64,000 nucleotides of DNA, taken from contig JBJHDH010000013.1 in assembly GCA_050486445.1 (NCBI GenBank), forward strand, positions 1 to 64,000, written 5' to 3'. A program made the position numbers and the translations under genes. The notes beneath the pieces are model-generated. The model was not told where the DNA came from. It searched no databases and saw nothing but the letters and a program-made list of their open reading frames with translations. Of the stretch, positions 33,437 to 41,780 are shown piece after piece; position 1 is the first letter of the stretch; each line of letters opens with the position of its first letter. Origin of the DNA: Euryhalocaulis sp050486445 (GTDB lineage Bacteria > Pseudomonadota > Alphaproteobacteria > Caulobacterales > Maricaulaceae).

Positions 33437-34333
33437 ATGCGCATTGTGCTTGCTTCGCTGCTTGCCGCTTCCATGATGGCGCTGATGTCCGGTTTCGCGG
33501 CGAAGGCGGAGGAGGCGCCCTTGTCCTATGACGGCAAGACCGTGCTCATTACCGGCTCCACCGACGGGCTGGGACAGGCCGTCGCCCGCGTGCTGGCCGC
33601 TGAGGGTGCGCATGTCATCGTGCATGGCCGCAATGCGGAGCGGGGTCAGGCGCTGGTGGAGGAGATTGAGGAATCGGGCGGCTCGGCCTCGTTTTACGCC
33701 GCCGATTTTGCGTCGCTGGACGCGGTGCGCGACTTCGCCGACACGATCGCGGCGCAATATCCCGTGCTCGATCTTCTGGTGAACAATGCCGGCGTGCTCA
33801 TCGCCGGCGACCGCCGTGTCAGCGATGACGGGCACGAGCTGCAATTCGCCGTCAATTATCTGGCCGGATGGATTCTGACGCACCGGCTGCGCCCCAATCT
33901 GGCTGCCGCCGCGCCGTCGCGCGTCATCAATGTCTCGTCCATCGCGGCCGCGCCGGTCGATTTCGATGATGTGATGCTTGAGCAGCCCGGCGCCGCCGGC
34001 CGCGGCTATGGCCAGAGCAAGCTGGCGCAGGTGACAATGACGGTCGCGCTGGCGGAAGCTTTTGCTGAAGACGGCATCACGATGGTCTCCATGCATCCGG
34101 CGACGATGATGGATACGACCATGGTGCGCGACATGGGTGTGCAGGCGCGAACCAGCGTGGACGAAGGCCGCGATCATCTGGTCGGGCTGATCGTCGCGCC
34201 GGAACTGAAACCCGGCGCCTTTTATGTGAACGGCGCGGCGGTGCAGCCCGGCCATTCGCAGCCCTATGACCCCGAGGCGCAGCAGCGCCTTCTGGCGCTG
34301 AGCGCGGACCTCACCGGCGTCGCGGCGCAGTAA
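33437..34333 (+). CDS. Short-chain dehydrogenase/reductase with a signal peptide
   Basis: 298 residues. Residues 1-25 look like a Sec signal (RIVLASLLAASMMALMSGFAAKA, cleavage before EE). The rest is a classical SDR: nucleotide motif TGSTDGLG (39-46), NNAG (116-119), catalytic Ser in NVSSIA (167/168), Y191-x-x-x-K195 (YGQSKLAQ). Retinol-dehydrogenase-like extensions fit. NAD(P) is a cytoplasmic cofactor, so either the N-terminus is an uncleaved membrane anchor with the enzyme facing inward, or the enzyme is unusual. It has GGAGGGAACCCC upstream of the ATG and stands alone between merR and thpR. Confidence 0.85.
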   Translation: MRIVLASLLAASMMALMSGFAAKAEEAPLSYDGKTVLITGSTDGLGQAVARVLAAEGAHVIVHGRNAERGQALVEEIEESGGSASFYAADFASLDAVRDFADTIAAQYPVLDLLVNNAGVLIAGDRRVSDDGHELQFAVNYLAGWILTHRLRPNLAAAAPSRVINVSSIAAAPVDFDDVMLEQPGAAGRGYGQSKLAQVTMTVALAEAFAEDGITMVSMHPATMMDTTMVRDMGVQARTSVDEGRDHLVGLIVAPELKPGAFYVNGAAVQPGHSQPYDPEAQQRLLALSADLTGVAAQ

Positions 34334-34341
34334 CAATTGAT

Positions 34342-34391
34342 CCTCCCCGTTTACGGGGGAGGGGGACCACCCGAAGGGTGGTGGAGGGGGC
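34342..34391. repeat. Intergenic GC-rich palindromic repeat, copy 1
   Basis: Two stacked hairpins: CTCCCCGT-TTACGGGGGAG, then GACCACC-CGAA-GGGTGGT, followed by a G-run. The same two-hairpin pattern recurs at 44806-44936 and 50380-50441, with weaker relatives at 49863 and 53725. It behaves like the REP-type elements of many alphaproteobacterial intergenic regions. Confidence 0.6.
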
Positions 34392-34450
34392 GACGGCTCG
34401 CACGATCTTTGATAGCGGGGCGCATCCGCTCCCCTCCAGAAGCAGGGTCC

Positions 34451-34990
34451 ATGTCCCTTCGCCTGTTCGCCGCCATCACGCCGCCCGACGATCTGGCGGA
34501 ACGCCTGACGCAATTGATGCAGGGCGTGCCAGGCGCCAAATGGCGCCCGCGCGAAAATCTGCATCTCACGCTGGCTTTCTATGGCGATGTGGACGAAGCG
34601 CGCGCCCGCGATCTGGATGACGAGCTGCGTCAGGTGCGCACCCCGCCTTTCGATCTGGGGCTGAAGGGAACCGGCGTGTTCGGCGGCGCCGACCCGCATG
34701 CGCTCTGGATGGGCGCGACGCGCCCGCAGGAACTGCTGCAACTCAACAAGGCGTGCCTGCGCGCCGCCCGCCGCGCGGGGATAGAGACAGAGCGCCGCGC
34801 TTATGCGCCGCATGTCACGCTGGCCTATCTGAATGACCCGGACCGCGACCGCCTGGCGCGCTTCATCCAGCGCACGGCGCTTTATGAAACCCCGGCGTTC
34901 CGCGTCACCAGCTTCTCCCTGTTTTCGTCCTGGCAGGGCAAAAAGGGCCCGAACGCCTATGTGGAGGAGGCGGTCTATCCGCTGAATTGA
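34451..34990 (+). CDS. thpR: RNA 2',3'-cyclic phosphodiesterase ThpR
   Basis: 179 residues of the 2H phosphoesterase superfamily. Both H-x-T motifs are present: HLTLAFYG (about residue 38) and HVTLAYL (about residue 121). Relatives open 2',3'-cyclic phosphate on RNA. Family blocks are SLRLFAAITPPDDLAERL and FDLGLKGTGVFGGADPHALWMGA, and the C-terminus FSLFSSWQGKKGPNAYVEEAVYPL is standard. The ATG at 34451 starts the conserved sequence; the open frame upstream runs through the repeat at 34342 and is not coding. It is followed by a hairpin at 34996. Confidence 0.9.
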   Translation: MSLRLFAAITPPDDLAERLTQLMQGVPGAKWRPRENLHLTLAFYGDVDEARARDLDDELRQVRTPPFDLGLKGTGVFGGADPHALWMGATRPQELLQLNKACLRAARRAGIETERRAYAPHVTLAYLNDPDRDRLARFIQRTALYETPAFRVTSFSLFSSWQGKKGPNAYVEEAVYPLN

Positions 34991-34995
34991 ACAGG

Positions 34996-35013
34996 GGCCG
35001 GAATGGACCGGCC
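34996..35013 (+). terminator. Short hairpin after thpR
   Basis: GGCCGG-AATGGA-CCGGCC, extendable by two G-U pairs, begins 5 bases after the thpR stop and is followed by TTCCCCTT. The T-tract is poor, so it would be a weak terminator or a spacer element. Confidence 0.4.
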
Positions 35014-35091
35014 TTCCCCTTGATTGCCCATTTGATCGTTGCGGGCGATCCGCTATTCCTGCCGCGCCCGCCGTCGCCCGGATCCCGCCCG

Positions 35092-35670
35092 ATGCTTCGC
35101 AGACTTTATGACTGGACCATGTCGCTTGCCGCGCACCGGGGCGCGACGCCCACGCTGGCGGCGGTGTCCTTTATCGAAAGCTCGGTTTTCCCGATCCCGC
35201 CCGATCTGCTGCTGATGCCGATGGTGCTGTCAGAGCGGCGCAAGGCATGGTTCTACGCCACGATCTGCACCGTGGCCTCGGTGCTGGGCGGCGTGTTCGG
35301 CTGGCTGATCGGCTATTTCCTGTTCGAGACGGTCGCCCAGCCGATCCTCGACTTCTACGGCTATGCGGAGAAGTTCGAGGAATTCGCGCATATGTATAAT
35401 GAATGGGGCATATGGATTGTCCTGTTCGCCGGGCTGACGCCGTTTCCCTACAAGGTCATCACCATCGCCAGCGGCGCCACGGGCCTGGCGCTGCCGGTGT
35501 TCATCCTGTCCAGCATCGTGGCGCGCGGCCTGCGCTTTTTCGTGGTCGCCGGCCTGCTTTACTGGGCGGGCCCGCCGATCCGCACCTTTATCGAGCGGCG
35601 GCTGGGCCTCATGTTCACGCTGTTCGTGATCCTGTTGTTCGGCGGCTTTCTGGCGGTGAAGCTGTTATAG
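35092..35670 (+). CDS. DedA/YqaA-family membrane protein
   Basis: 192 residues with about five hydrophobic segments and the SNARE-associated/DedA-like fold of the YqaA type: FIESSVFPIPPDLLLMPMVLSERRKAWFYATICTVASVLGGVFGWLIGYF and GIWIVLFAGLTPFPYKVITIASGATGLALPVFILSSIVARGLRFFVVAG. DedA-like proteins are linked to lipid-carrier flipping and membrane homeostasis; the substrate here is not known. I chose the ATG at 35092 because it starts just before the first conserved helix; the longer open frame back to 34987 adds a Pro-rich segment. The ribosome site is weak. Confidence 0.85.
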   Translation: MLRRLYDWTMSLAAHRGATPTLAAVSFIESSVFPIPPDLLLMPMVLSERRKAWFYATICTVASVLGGVFGWLIGYFLFETVAQPILDFYGYAEKFEEFAHMYNEWGIWIVLFAGLTPFPYKVITIASGATGLALPVFILSSIVARGLRFFVVAGLLYWAGPPIRTFIERRLGLMFTLFVILLFGGFLAVKLL

Positions 35671-35674
35671 GCGC

Positions 35675-35989
35675 TCAGGTTTCCGCCGCGCCTTTGGACA
35701 GGCCGCCGCCGATCAGATGCCGCCAGGGATGGATGGTCACGGCGTCGAACAGGCCGGCCTGCGCATAGGGGTCGCCCGCGGCCCATTCCCGCACCGCGGC
35801 GAAATCGCCCGACTGCACAATCATCATGCTGCCGATCATGGTCTGGCCGTCCGGAGCCAGCAGCGGCCCGGCCGCGGAGACAGGGAAGGGCGCCTGCCGG
35901 ATCCAGTCCAGATGCGCCGGCCGCGTCGCCATGCGCAACTCCATCGCATCCGGCTTGTCGCGGCAGATAATGGCGGTGTGGCCGGTCAT
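35675..35989 (-). CDS. YciI-like protein
   Basis: 104 residues, a YciI/YCII-domain (dimeric alpha-beta barrel) protein: RPAHLDWIRQAP, SAAGPLLAPDGQTMIGSMMIVQSGDFAAVREWAAGDPYAQAGLFDAVTIHPWRH. The conserved H-D pair (H27 in RPAHLDW; D in AAGDPYA) is present. YciI-like proteins may act as small isomerases or hydrolases; no reaction is assigned. The ATG has a GGAGAAG site. It is convergent with yqaA and separated by 4 bases. Confidence 0.87.
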   Translation of the reverse strand: MTGHTAIICRDKPDAMELRMATRPAHLDWIRQAPFPVSAAGPLLAPDGQTMIGSMMIVQSGDFAAVREWAAGDPYAQAGLFDAVTIHPWRHLIGGGLSKGAAET

Positions 35990-36008
35990 GGGTATTCTTC
36001 TCCAGCGT

Positions 36009-36341
36009 TCATCGGTCGGTCAGTCCCATAACAAACGCAAGCGCGATGTCGAGATCGGCCATCTCCTCGTCGTTCAGCTGGCCGATTGATGCCCCGATCT
36101 TGTCTCTGGCGAGCGTTACAGGTTTGTCGACCATGATCTGGGACGGTGCGCGCAGTCCGTTTTCCGGCCGTGGCTCTATCGTCACCCGAATCTCCGGAAT
36201 TGGCGCGAGCGTCGATGTCATCTGGCACAGGATCACGGATCCATGATTGGCGGATAGCCAGTCAGACTGAACGATCACAGCAGGGCGCGGTTTTCCGTAA
36301 TCGCCGGGCGCCGCCACGACCACCACGTCTCCACGCTTCAT
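36009..36341 (-). CDS. MazF/PemK-type toxin
   Basis: 110 residues with the MazF/PemK/CcdB barrel: MKRGDVVVVAAPGDYGKPRPAVIVQSD, VILCQMTSTLAPIPEIRVTIEP, ENGLRAPSQIMVDKPVTLARDKIGASIGQL. Catalytic-type Arg (KPRP) and Thr/Ser (CQMTST) positions are present. It should be a sequence-specific mRNA interferase inhibited by the antitoxin encoded just upstream, with which it overlaps by 4 bases. Confidence 0.9.
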   Translation of the reverse strand: MKRGDVVVVAAPGDYGKPRPAVIVQSDWLSANHGSVILCQMTSTLAPIPEIRVTIEPRPENGLRAPSQIMVDKPVTLARDKIGASIGQLNDEEMADLDIALAFVMGLTDR

Positions 36342-36586
36342 GGCTTTTCGATGATATCGGGAGGGGGAAATGGATCGTCGGCTGGTGGATTATGAAATTC
36401 CGACACGGACTCGATCCAGCGCAGCGCGTCCTTTTCGACCGCTCGATCCAACAATTCCAATCGCTCTTCAAATTCCCGGCGCACTGACTTTTTACGCATG
36501 TCCGGCACAAGCAGCCGGATTTCACGCAGGCCCTGTGCCCGCCTGCGGGCGCGCATCGCCTTCATTCGTTCCGCAGGCGCTGTCAT
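36338..36586 (-). CDS. MazE-type antitoxin
   Basis: 82 residues of the antitoxin MazE family as found in alphaproteobacteria: a basic N-terminal DNA-binding segment (ERMKAMRARRRAQGLREIRLLVPDMR), a linker helix (EFEERLELLDRAVEKD) and an acidic Pro-rich tail (FHNPPADDPFPPPDIIEKP) that likely threads onto the toxin. The ATG at 36586 has GGAGG upstream. It should also repress the operon from the palindrome at 36609-36620. Confidence 0.85.
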   Translation of the reverse strand: MTAPAERMKAMRARRRAQGLREIRLLVPDMRKKSVRREFEERLELLDRAVEKDALRWIESVSEFHNPPADDPFPPPDIIEKP

Positions 36587-36605
36587 GGCACCCTCCAATA
36601 GACCC

Positions 36606-36633
36606 ACTGTAACGCGTTACGGGAAAAATGCAA
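36606..36633 (-). promoter_or_regulatory. mazEF promoter with palindromic operator
   Basis: On the minus strand TTGCAT (36633-36628), 16 bases, then TACAGT (36611-36606). The palindrome GTAACGCGTTAC (36609-36620) overlaps the -10, so antitoxin or complex binding would block initiation. The deduced leader is only about a dozen bases. Confidence 0.55.
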
Positions 36634-36638
36634 GAAAC

Positions 36639-37643
36639 CTACCCGCTTTCCGCGCCTGTGGGGCGGGCCAGCAGGGCGGCGATGGCGCGGTCCAGCGTCA
36701 TCCGCCCGGCCAGCACATCGTCCACCGCCGCGCAGATCGGCATGTCCGCGCCATTGCGGCGGGCCAGCGCGGTCACCGCCGGCGCGCTCGCCGCGCCCTC
36801 GACCACGCCCTTGCTGGCCGAAAGCGCCCCTTCCGGGGACGCGCCGCGTCCCAGCGCGATGCCCGCGCTCATATTGCGCGATTGCGGGCTGGAACAGGTG
36901 AGGATCAGGTCGCCGAGGCCGCACAGGCCGGTCAGCGTCTCCGGCGCCGCGCCCATCGCCACGCCCAGCCGCGTCATCTCGGCAAAGCCGCGCGTCACCA
37001 GCGCGGCGTGCGCGCTCTTGCCCAGTTCGCGCCCCTCGCAGATGCCGGCGGCGATGGCCAGCACGTTCTTCACCGCGCCGCCGATCTCCGCGCCGGCAAG
37101 ATCATGCGTCAGATACAGGCGGAATTCCGGCCGCGACATGGCGTCGGCCAGCATCGCACCCAGATCGCCGTCATCACAGGCCAGCGTCACGGCGGCGGGC
37201 AGGCTGCGCGCAACATCGTTGGCGAAGCTCGGTCCAGACAGCACGGCGGCGCGCGCCTGCGGAATTTCCTCGGCCAGCACATCGCTCATCAGTTTCAGCG
37301 AGTCCTGCTCAATCCCCTTGGCGCACAGCACCACCGGCAGGCCCGGCGCGGCGTGCGCGCGAAAACGGCTGAGCGTGGCGCGCAGATGCTGGGCCGGCGC
37401 CACGGCCAGCACCGCGCCGCATCCGGCCAGCGCGGCCAGATCGTCTGTGGCTTTGACAGAGGGGTCGAGCGCGACGCCCGGCAGATAGAGCGTATTTTCA
37501 TGCGTGGCGTTGATCGCGCGGACAACGTCCGGCTCAAAGGCCCACAGCGTCACGTCCCGCCCGGCGCGGGCCAGGGTCTGGGCCAGCGCACTTCCCCAGG
37601 CCCCGGCGCCGATCACGCCGAAATGCTGCAATGAAACGCTCAT
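36639..37643 (-). CDS. gpsA: Glycerol-3-phosphate dehydrogenase [NAD(P)+]
   Basis: 334 residues. NAD(P) motif GVIGAGAWGSALA (about 9-21), substrate blocks LCAKGIE and LSGPSFANDVA, catalytic lysine in AEIGGAVKNVLAIAAGICEG, and LCGLGDLILTCSS. It makes sn-glycerol-3-phosphate from dihydroxyacetone phosphate for phospholipid synthesis in the cytoplasm. The start ATG at 37643 overlaps the tsaD stop by 4 bases. A very long open frame extends upstream through tsaD and hemC, but it is antisense and not coding. Confidence 0.95.
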   Translation of the reverse strand: MSVSLQHFGVIGAGAWGSALAQTLARAGRDVTLWAFEPDVVRAINATHENTLYLPGVALDPSVKATDDLAALAGCGAVLAVAPAQHLRATLSRFRAHAAPGLPVVLCAKGIEQDSLKLMSDVLAEEIPQARAAVLSGPSFANDVARSLPAAVTLACDDGDLGAMLADAMSRPEFRLYLTHDLAGAEIGGAVKNVLAIAAGICEGRELGKSAHAALVTRGFAEMTRLGVAMGAAPETLTGLCGLGDLILTCSSPQSRNMSAGIALGRGASPEGALSASKGVVEGAASAPAVTALARRNGADMPICAAVDDVLAGRMTLDRAIAALLARPTGAESG

Positions 37644-38824
37644 GCCTTTGGCCCCTTCCTGCCGCCGCCCATCGCAGGATCGGCGGCGGCGCTGGCTTCG
37701 TCCAGCGGCCAGCGCGGCCGGGCGGGCGCGTCCAGCCCCCCGGAGATAGTGTCCGCCATGCCGCGGCGCAGCCGCATCGCCCCGGCCAGCGCGATCATCG
37801 CGGCATTGTCGGTGCACCATTTCACCGGCGGCGCGACCAGCGTGAAGCCATGCGCCCGCGCCGCCTCGTCCAGCGCCGCGCGCACGGCGCCATTCGCCGC
37901 CACGCCGCCCGCGACCACCAGACGCGGCGCGGGGCTTGCCCCGGCCCCCGAGCCGGAGCCTGGATAGTCTTCCGCGAAGCGCGTCATGGCGCGCGCGGCG
38001 CGGTTGGCCAGCGCGGCGGCGATGGCGCCCTGCACGGCGGCGGCGAGGTCCGCGCGGTCCTGTTCGCCGGGGTCCGGCAGGCTTTCCCATGCGCGCCTTG
38101 CAGCCGTCTTCAGCCCGGCGAAGGAAAAATCGCAATGCGCCGCGCCGGCGAACGGAACGGGCAGGGCAAAGCGCGCTGCATCGCCGGCCGCCGCCGCGCG
38201 TTCCAGCGCCGGGCCGCCGGGAAAGCCGAGGCCCATGATCTTCGCCGTCTTGTCGAACGCCTCGCCGGCCGCGTCGTCGATGGTCGAGCCCAGCCGCCGC
38301 ATCCGCCCCACATCCTCCACCGCCAGCAATTGCGTATGCCCGCCAGAGACCAGCAGCAGCAGATAGGGAAAGTCGCAGGGGCCGGAGAGCAGCGGCGACA
38401 GCGCATGGCCCTCCAGATGATTGACCGCGATGAAGGGAAGACCTGTGGCCAGCGCGATGGCCTTGCCGGTCATCAGCCCGACCATCACGCCGCCGATCAG
38501 GCCCGGCCCGGCCGTGGCCGCCACGGCGTCCAGATCGCTCCAGCCGATCCCCGCCGCATCCATGGCGGCGCGGGCGGCATGGTCCAGCAGCTCGGCATGG
38601 GCGCGCGCGGCGATCTCCGGCACCACGCCGCCATAGGGCGCGTGTTCCAGCGCCTGCGCCCGCACGATGTCGGACAGCACCTGCGCGCGGCCATCGGGCA
38701 GCAGGCGCAGCACGGCGGCGGCGGTCTCGTCGCAACTTGTCTCCAGCCCCAGAACGGTCAGCGCCGCCGCGGCATGTGACGCAGCGGACGCTTGCGGTCG
38801 GGGGGCGGGGCCGATAGGCGTCAT
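37640..38824 (-). CDS. tsaD: tRNA N6-adenosine threonylcarbamoyltransferase TsaD
   Basis: 394 residues, Kae1/TsaD family. It moves the threonylcarbamoyl group to A37 of ANN-decoding tRNAs. Metal-binding motif HLEGHALSPL (two His), LLLLVSGGHTQLL, GEAFDKTAKIMGLGFPGGPALE, FSFAGLKTA, APPVKWCTDNAAMIALAGAMRL. The N-terminus before LGLETSCDETAAAV has about 24 extra residues. Its first codon lies 29 bases from that of hemC, in the opposite direction. Two threonine tRNAs, natural substrates of the pathway, are 5-16 kb away in this window. Confidence 0.96.
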   Translation of the reverse strand: MTPIGPAPRPQASAASHAAAALTVLGLETSCDETAAAVLRLLPDGRAQVLSDIVRAQALEHAPYGGVVPEIAARAHAELLDHAARAAMDAAGIGWSDLDAVAATAGPGLIGGVMVGLMTGKAIALATGLPFIAVNHLEGHALSPLLSGPCDFPYLLLLVSGGHTQLLAVEDVGRMRRLGSTIDDAAGEAFDKTAKIMGLGFPGGPALERAAAAGDAARFALPVPFAGAAHCDFSFAGLKTAARRAWESLPDPGEQDRADLAAAVQGAIAAALANRAARAMTRFAEDYPGSGSGAGASPAPRLVVAGGVAANGAVRAALDEAARAHGFTLVAPPVKWCTDNAAMIALAGAMRLRRGMADTISGGLDAPARPRWPLDEASAAADPAMGGGRKGPKA

Positions 38825-38853
38825 CGGGTTCCGATAAGGCCCGTCCAGTTCCG

Positions 38854-39810
38854 ATGCAAACTGCTTTCACAATCGCTACACGCGGCTCGCCTCTGGCGCT
38901 GGCGCAGGCGCGCATGACCCAGGCTTTGCTGGCCGCGGCGCTGGGCGTCCCGGATTCCGAACGCGAAGCCCGGCTGCCGCTGCTGGTGCTGAAAACCACG
39001 GGCGACCGGGTGCAGGGCCGGCTGCTGTCCGATGTGGGGGGCAAGGGCGCGTTCACCAAAGAGCTGGAGGAGGCGCTGCTGGACGGGCGCGCCGATCTGG
39101 CGGTGCATTCGCTGAAGGATCTGCCGACGCGCCTGCCGGAGGGCCTGCATCTGGCTGCGGTGCTGGAGCGGGAAGACCCGCGCGACGTGCTGATCGCCAG
39201 GGGCGCATCCAGTCTCGCCGGTCTGCCCGAGGGCGCGACGCTGGGCACCGCTTCGCTGCGCCGCGCGGCGCAGGCGCGGGCGCGCCGGCCGGATCTGCGC
39301 ATCGTCCCGCTGCGCGGCAATGTTGAAACACGGCTGGCGCGCATCGAGGAAGGCGCGGCGGACGCCACGTTTCTGGCCGCCGCCGGATTGCGGCGTCTCG
39401 GCATGGCGGAGCTGGCCGCTGATCCGTTGTCGCCGGACGAGATGCTGCCCGCCGCGGCGCAGGGCATTGTCGGGCTGGAGGCGCGCGCGGGCGACGCGCG
39501 CACGGCGGCGGCGCTGGCCCTGATCGACCATGAGCAGAGCGCCATCGCCGGCGCGGCCGAGCGCGGCTTTCTGGATACGCTGGACGGCTCATGCCGCACG
39601 CCGATCGCGGCGCTGGCGGAGACGGAGGGACCAGGCCGTCTGCGCCTGCGCGCCGAAGTGCTGACGCCGGATGGCGCGCGCGTGTGGCGGCGCGACAAGA
39701 CGGTGACTCTCGGCCCCGATCCGCGCGCGGAGGCGCGCGCGCTTGGCCAGCGCATCGGCTGCGCCATTCGCGCCGAGGCCGGCGAGGCGCTCGACTGGCT
39801 GGAATCATGA
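38854..39810 (+). CDS. hemC: Porphobilinogen deaminase (hydroxymethylbilane synthase)
   Basis: 318 residues. Signature RGSPLALAQARMTQALL, LPTRLPEGLHLAAVLEREDPRDVLI, GTASLRRAAQ, and the dipyrromethane cofactor cysteine in LDGSCRTPIAAL. It polymerises four porphobilinogens to hydroxymethylbilane in heme and corrin synthesis. The ATG at 38854 starts MQTAFTIATRGSPLAL; the ribosome site is poor and the region shared with tsaD is only 29 bases. It overlaps hemD by 4 bases. Confidence 0.96.
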   Translation: MQTAFTIATRGSPLALAQARMTQALLAAALGVPDSEREARLPLLVLKTTGDRVQGRLLSDVGGKGAFTKELEEALLDGRADLAVHSLKDLPTRLPEGLHLAAVLEREDPRDVLIARGASSLAGLPEGATLGTASLRRAAQARARRPDLRIVPLRGNVETRLARIEEGAADATFLAAAGLRRLGMAELAADPLSPDEMLPAAAQGIVGLEARAGDARTAAALALIDHEQSAIAGAAERGFLDTLDGSCRTPIAALAETEGPGRLRLRAEVLTPDGARVWRRDKTVTLGPDPRAEARALGQRIGCAIRAEAGEALDWLES

Positions 39811-40529
39811 GCGGCGCCGTGCTGGTGACGCGGGCCGAACCGGCCGCCAGCCGCACGGCGCGCCGTCTCGCCGAAACCGGTTATGCCCCTGTGGTGGCGC
39901 CGCTTCTGGAAATCGCGGTGAACGAAGACGCCGCGCCAAACCTCACCGGCGTGCAGGCGCTGCTGTTTTCCAGCGCCAACGGCGCGCGCGCCTTTGCGCA
40001 ACTGGCGGGCCGGGTGGAAATCCCGGCATTTTGTGTCGGCGATTCCACGGCGCTGGCCGCGCGCCAGGCCGGATTTTCCGATGTGCGTTCGGCCGAAGGC
40101 GACGCCGAGGCGATGGCCATGCTGGCGCGCAGCATGCTCGACCCCCGCGCTGGCGCGCTGTTATGGGCCAGCGGCGCGGATGTGGCGCGCGACATCACCA
40201 TCGGCCTGCGTCAGTCCGGCTTCGATGCGCGCCGCGCCGTCGTCTATCGCGCGCGGATGGCGGACCGCCTGCCGGACGCCGCCGTCCGGGCGCTGCGCGG
40301 CCAGGCGCTTTCCGCCGTGCTGTTCCATTCCGCCCGCGCGGCGCAGGCCTTTGTGCGCCTGATTGATGAGGCGGGTCTGACGGCGCGGACAGAGTCTCTG
40401 GCCGCGATCTGCATCTCCGCCCGCGTCGCCGATGCGGTGCGGGCTTTGCCCTGGCGGCGTGTGGAAATCGCCCTGGCGCCGGACGGGGAGGCGATGCTGA
40501 CGGCGCTGGAAGAGTCGCGGCGCGCTTGA
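39807..40529 (+). CDS. hemD: Uroporphyrinogen-III synthase
   Basis: 240 residues. It is the poorly conserved HemD fold, recognised by its position after hemC and by VLVTRAEPAASRTARRLAETGYAPVVAPLLEI, LLFSSANGARAFAQL, PAFCVGDSTALAARQAGFSDV, and AVLFHSARAAQAFVRLI. It inverts ring D and closes the macrocycle to uroporphyrinogen III. The ATG overlaps the hemC stop (ATGA). Confidence 0.9.
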   Translation: MSGAVLVTRAEPAASRTARRLAETGYAPVVAPLLEIAVNEDAAPNLTGVQALLFSSANGARAFAQLAGRVEIPAFCVGDSTALAARQAGFSDVRSAEGDAEAMAMLARSMLDPRAGALLWASGADVARDITIGLRQSGFDARRAVVYRARMADRLPDAAVRALRGQALSAVLFHSARAAQAFVRLIDEAGLTARTESLAAICISARVADAVRALPWRRVEIALAPDGEAMLTALEESRRA

Positions 40530-40571
40530 GGCGCCGGGCAGGGGCGCCCTACAAGGGATAGCGAGCCGCCC

Positions 40572-41780
40572 ATGACTGACCCCGATTCGTCCGATACTGA
40601 TCCGGCCTCCCGCCCGGCCCCGGATACCGCGCCCGGCAAGGCCGGCGATGACGCGCCTATTGATGTCGAGTTCGAGGAAGCGCCTCCGCCCCCGCCGGAC
40701 AAACCGAATCGCCAGCCCTTCTGGATCGCCGGGGCGGTATTTCTGGTCCTGCTGCTCCTGGCGGCCGCGGCCGTCGCCCTGCTGGGCCAGCGCAGCCGGG
40801 ATGCGGCGCCGCCGCCGGCGGATATGGCGGCGCAAACCGCCATCGCCGAAACCGAAGCCGGACTGGCCGGAATGGATGAGCGCCTGACCGCGCTGGAAGC
40901 GCGGCCCGAGCCGGATCCCGCAGCGGGCCCCGCAGACCCCGCTTCCGTCGAGGCGATTATTGACGAACGGGCGAACGCGCTGGCGGGCGAGATCGGCGCG
41001 CTGCGCGCCGAGATCGCAAACCTGCGGAGCGCACAGGAAACCCTGGCAGACGAGTCCGCGCCCGCCGGGCCGGACCTGGAGATGGAGGCGCGCCTCGCGG
41101 CGCTGGAGCAAGGCGAGCGGGCGGACGCCGCCCTTGAGGCGCGGCTGCGGGACCGGCTGGACCAGATCGAGGAGCGCCTGGCCGAGCTGGCGGCTCTGCT
41201 GGACCAGGCGCCGGACCGGCGCGACTTCGCCGCGCTGGAATCGCGCATCGCCGCCATCGAGACGCGCGCGGCGCAAAGCCCGGCAGAGGCGGCTTATCGT
41301 TTCGCGATCTTGCGTGAGGCCGCCGCGCGCGGCGCGCCGTTCGAGGCGGAGCGCGCGGCGCTGGCGCGGCTGCGGCCCGACGATTCCGATCTCGCCGCCA
41401 TGCAGGACGCCGCCACCTCCGGCGTGCCGACGATTGAGGAATTGCGCCTCTCTTATCCCGCGGCGCGGCTGCGCAGCGCGGCGGCCGAACCGGCGGCGGA
41501 TGAGCCCGGTTTCGGCGCCTGGCTGCGGCGGCTGGCGGCGCGTCTGGTGACGGTGCGGCGCGAGGGCGACGACCCGGATGCGCCGCAACAAGCGGTGAGC
41601 GCGGCGGAAACGGCGCTGGCGGCCGGCGATCTGGATTCCGCCATCACGGCGACGGAGCGGCTTTCCGGCCCGGCGGCGGAGGCGGCCGCCTACTGGCTGG
41701 GCCGCGCCAATGCGCGCGCGCGGCTGGAGCGGCGCATCGATGCGGTGCAGGATTCGCTGGCGCGCGAGGCGGGGCGGTGA
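40572..41780 (+). CDS. Mic60/mitofilin-like inner-membrane protein (COG4223)
   Basis: 402 residues. N-terminal Pro/Asp-rich cytoplasmic stretch, one TM helix (about 50-71, FWIAGAVFLVLLLLAAAAVALLG), a long coiled coil (about 80-240, heptads with Glu/Arg/Leu), then a helical C-terminal domain (AEAAYRFAILREAAARGAPFEAERAAL; IEELRLSYPAARLR; ETALAAGDLDSAITATERLSGPAAEAAAYWLGRANAR) that matches the alphaproteobacterial mitofilin signature. Homologues are the bacterial ancestors of mitochondrial Mic60, and the gene usually sits next to hem genes as here. A membrane-bending or contact-site role is inferred from the family. Confidence 0.82.
   Translation: MTDPDSSDTDPASRPAPDTAPGKAGDDAPIDVEFEEAPPPPPDKPNRQPFWIAGAVFLVLLLLAAAAVALLGQRSRDAAPPPADMAAQTAIAETEAGLAGMDERLTALEARPEPDPAAGPADPASVEAIIDERANALAGEIGALRAEIANLRSAQETLADESAPAGPDLEMEARLAALEQGERADAALEARLRDRLDQIEERLAELAALLDQAPDRRDFAALESRIAAIETRAAQSPAEAAYRFAILREAAARGAPFEAERAALARLRPDDSDLAAMQDAATSGVPTIEELRLSYPAARLRSAAAEPAADEPGFGAWLRRLAARLVTVRREGDDPDAPQQAVSAAETALAAGDLDSAITATERLSGPAAEAAAYWLGRANARARLERRIDAVQDSLAREAGR

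Noticed and set aside
36639..40001. A very long antisense frame running from gpsA through tsaD and hemC
   Set aside because: Only its last third is gpsA, starting at 37643. The rest is opposite or alternative to well-recognised genes and matches no family.
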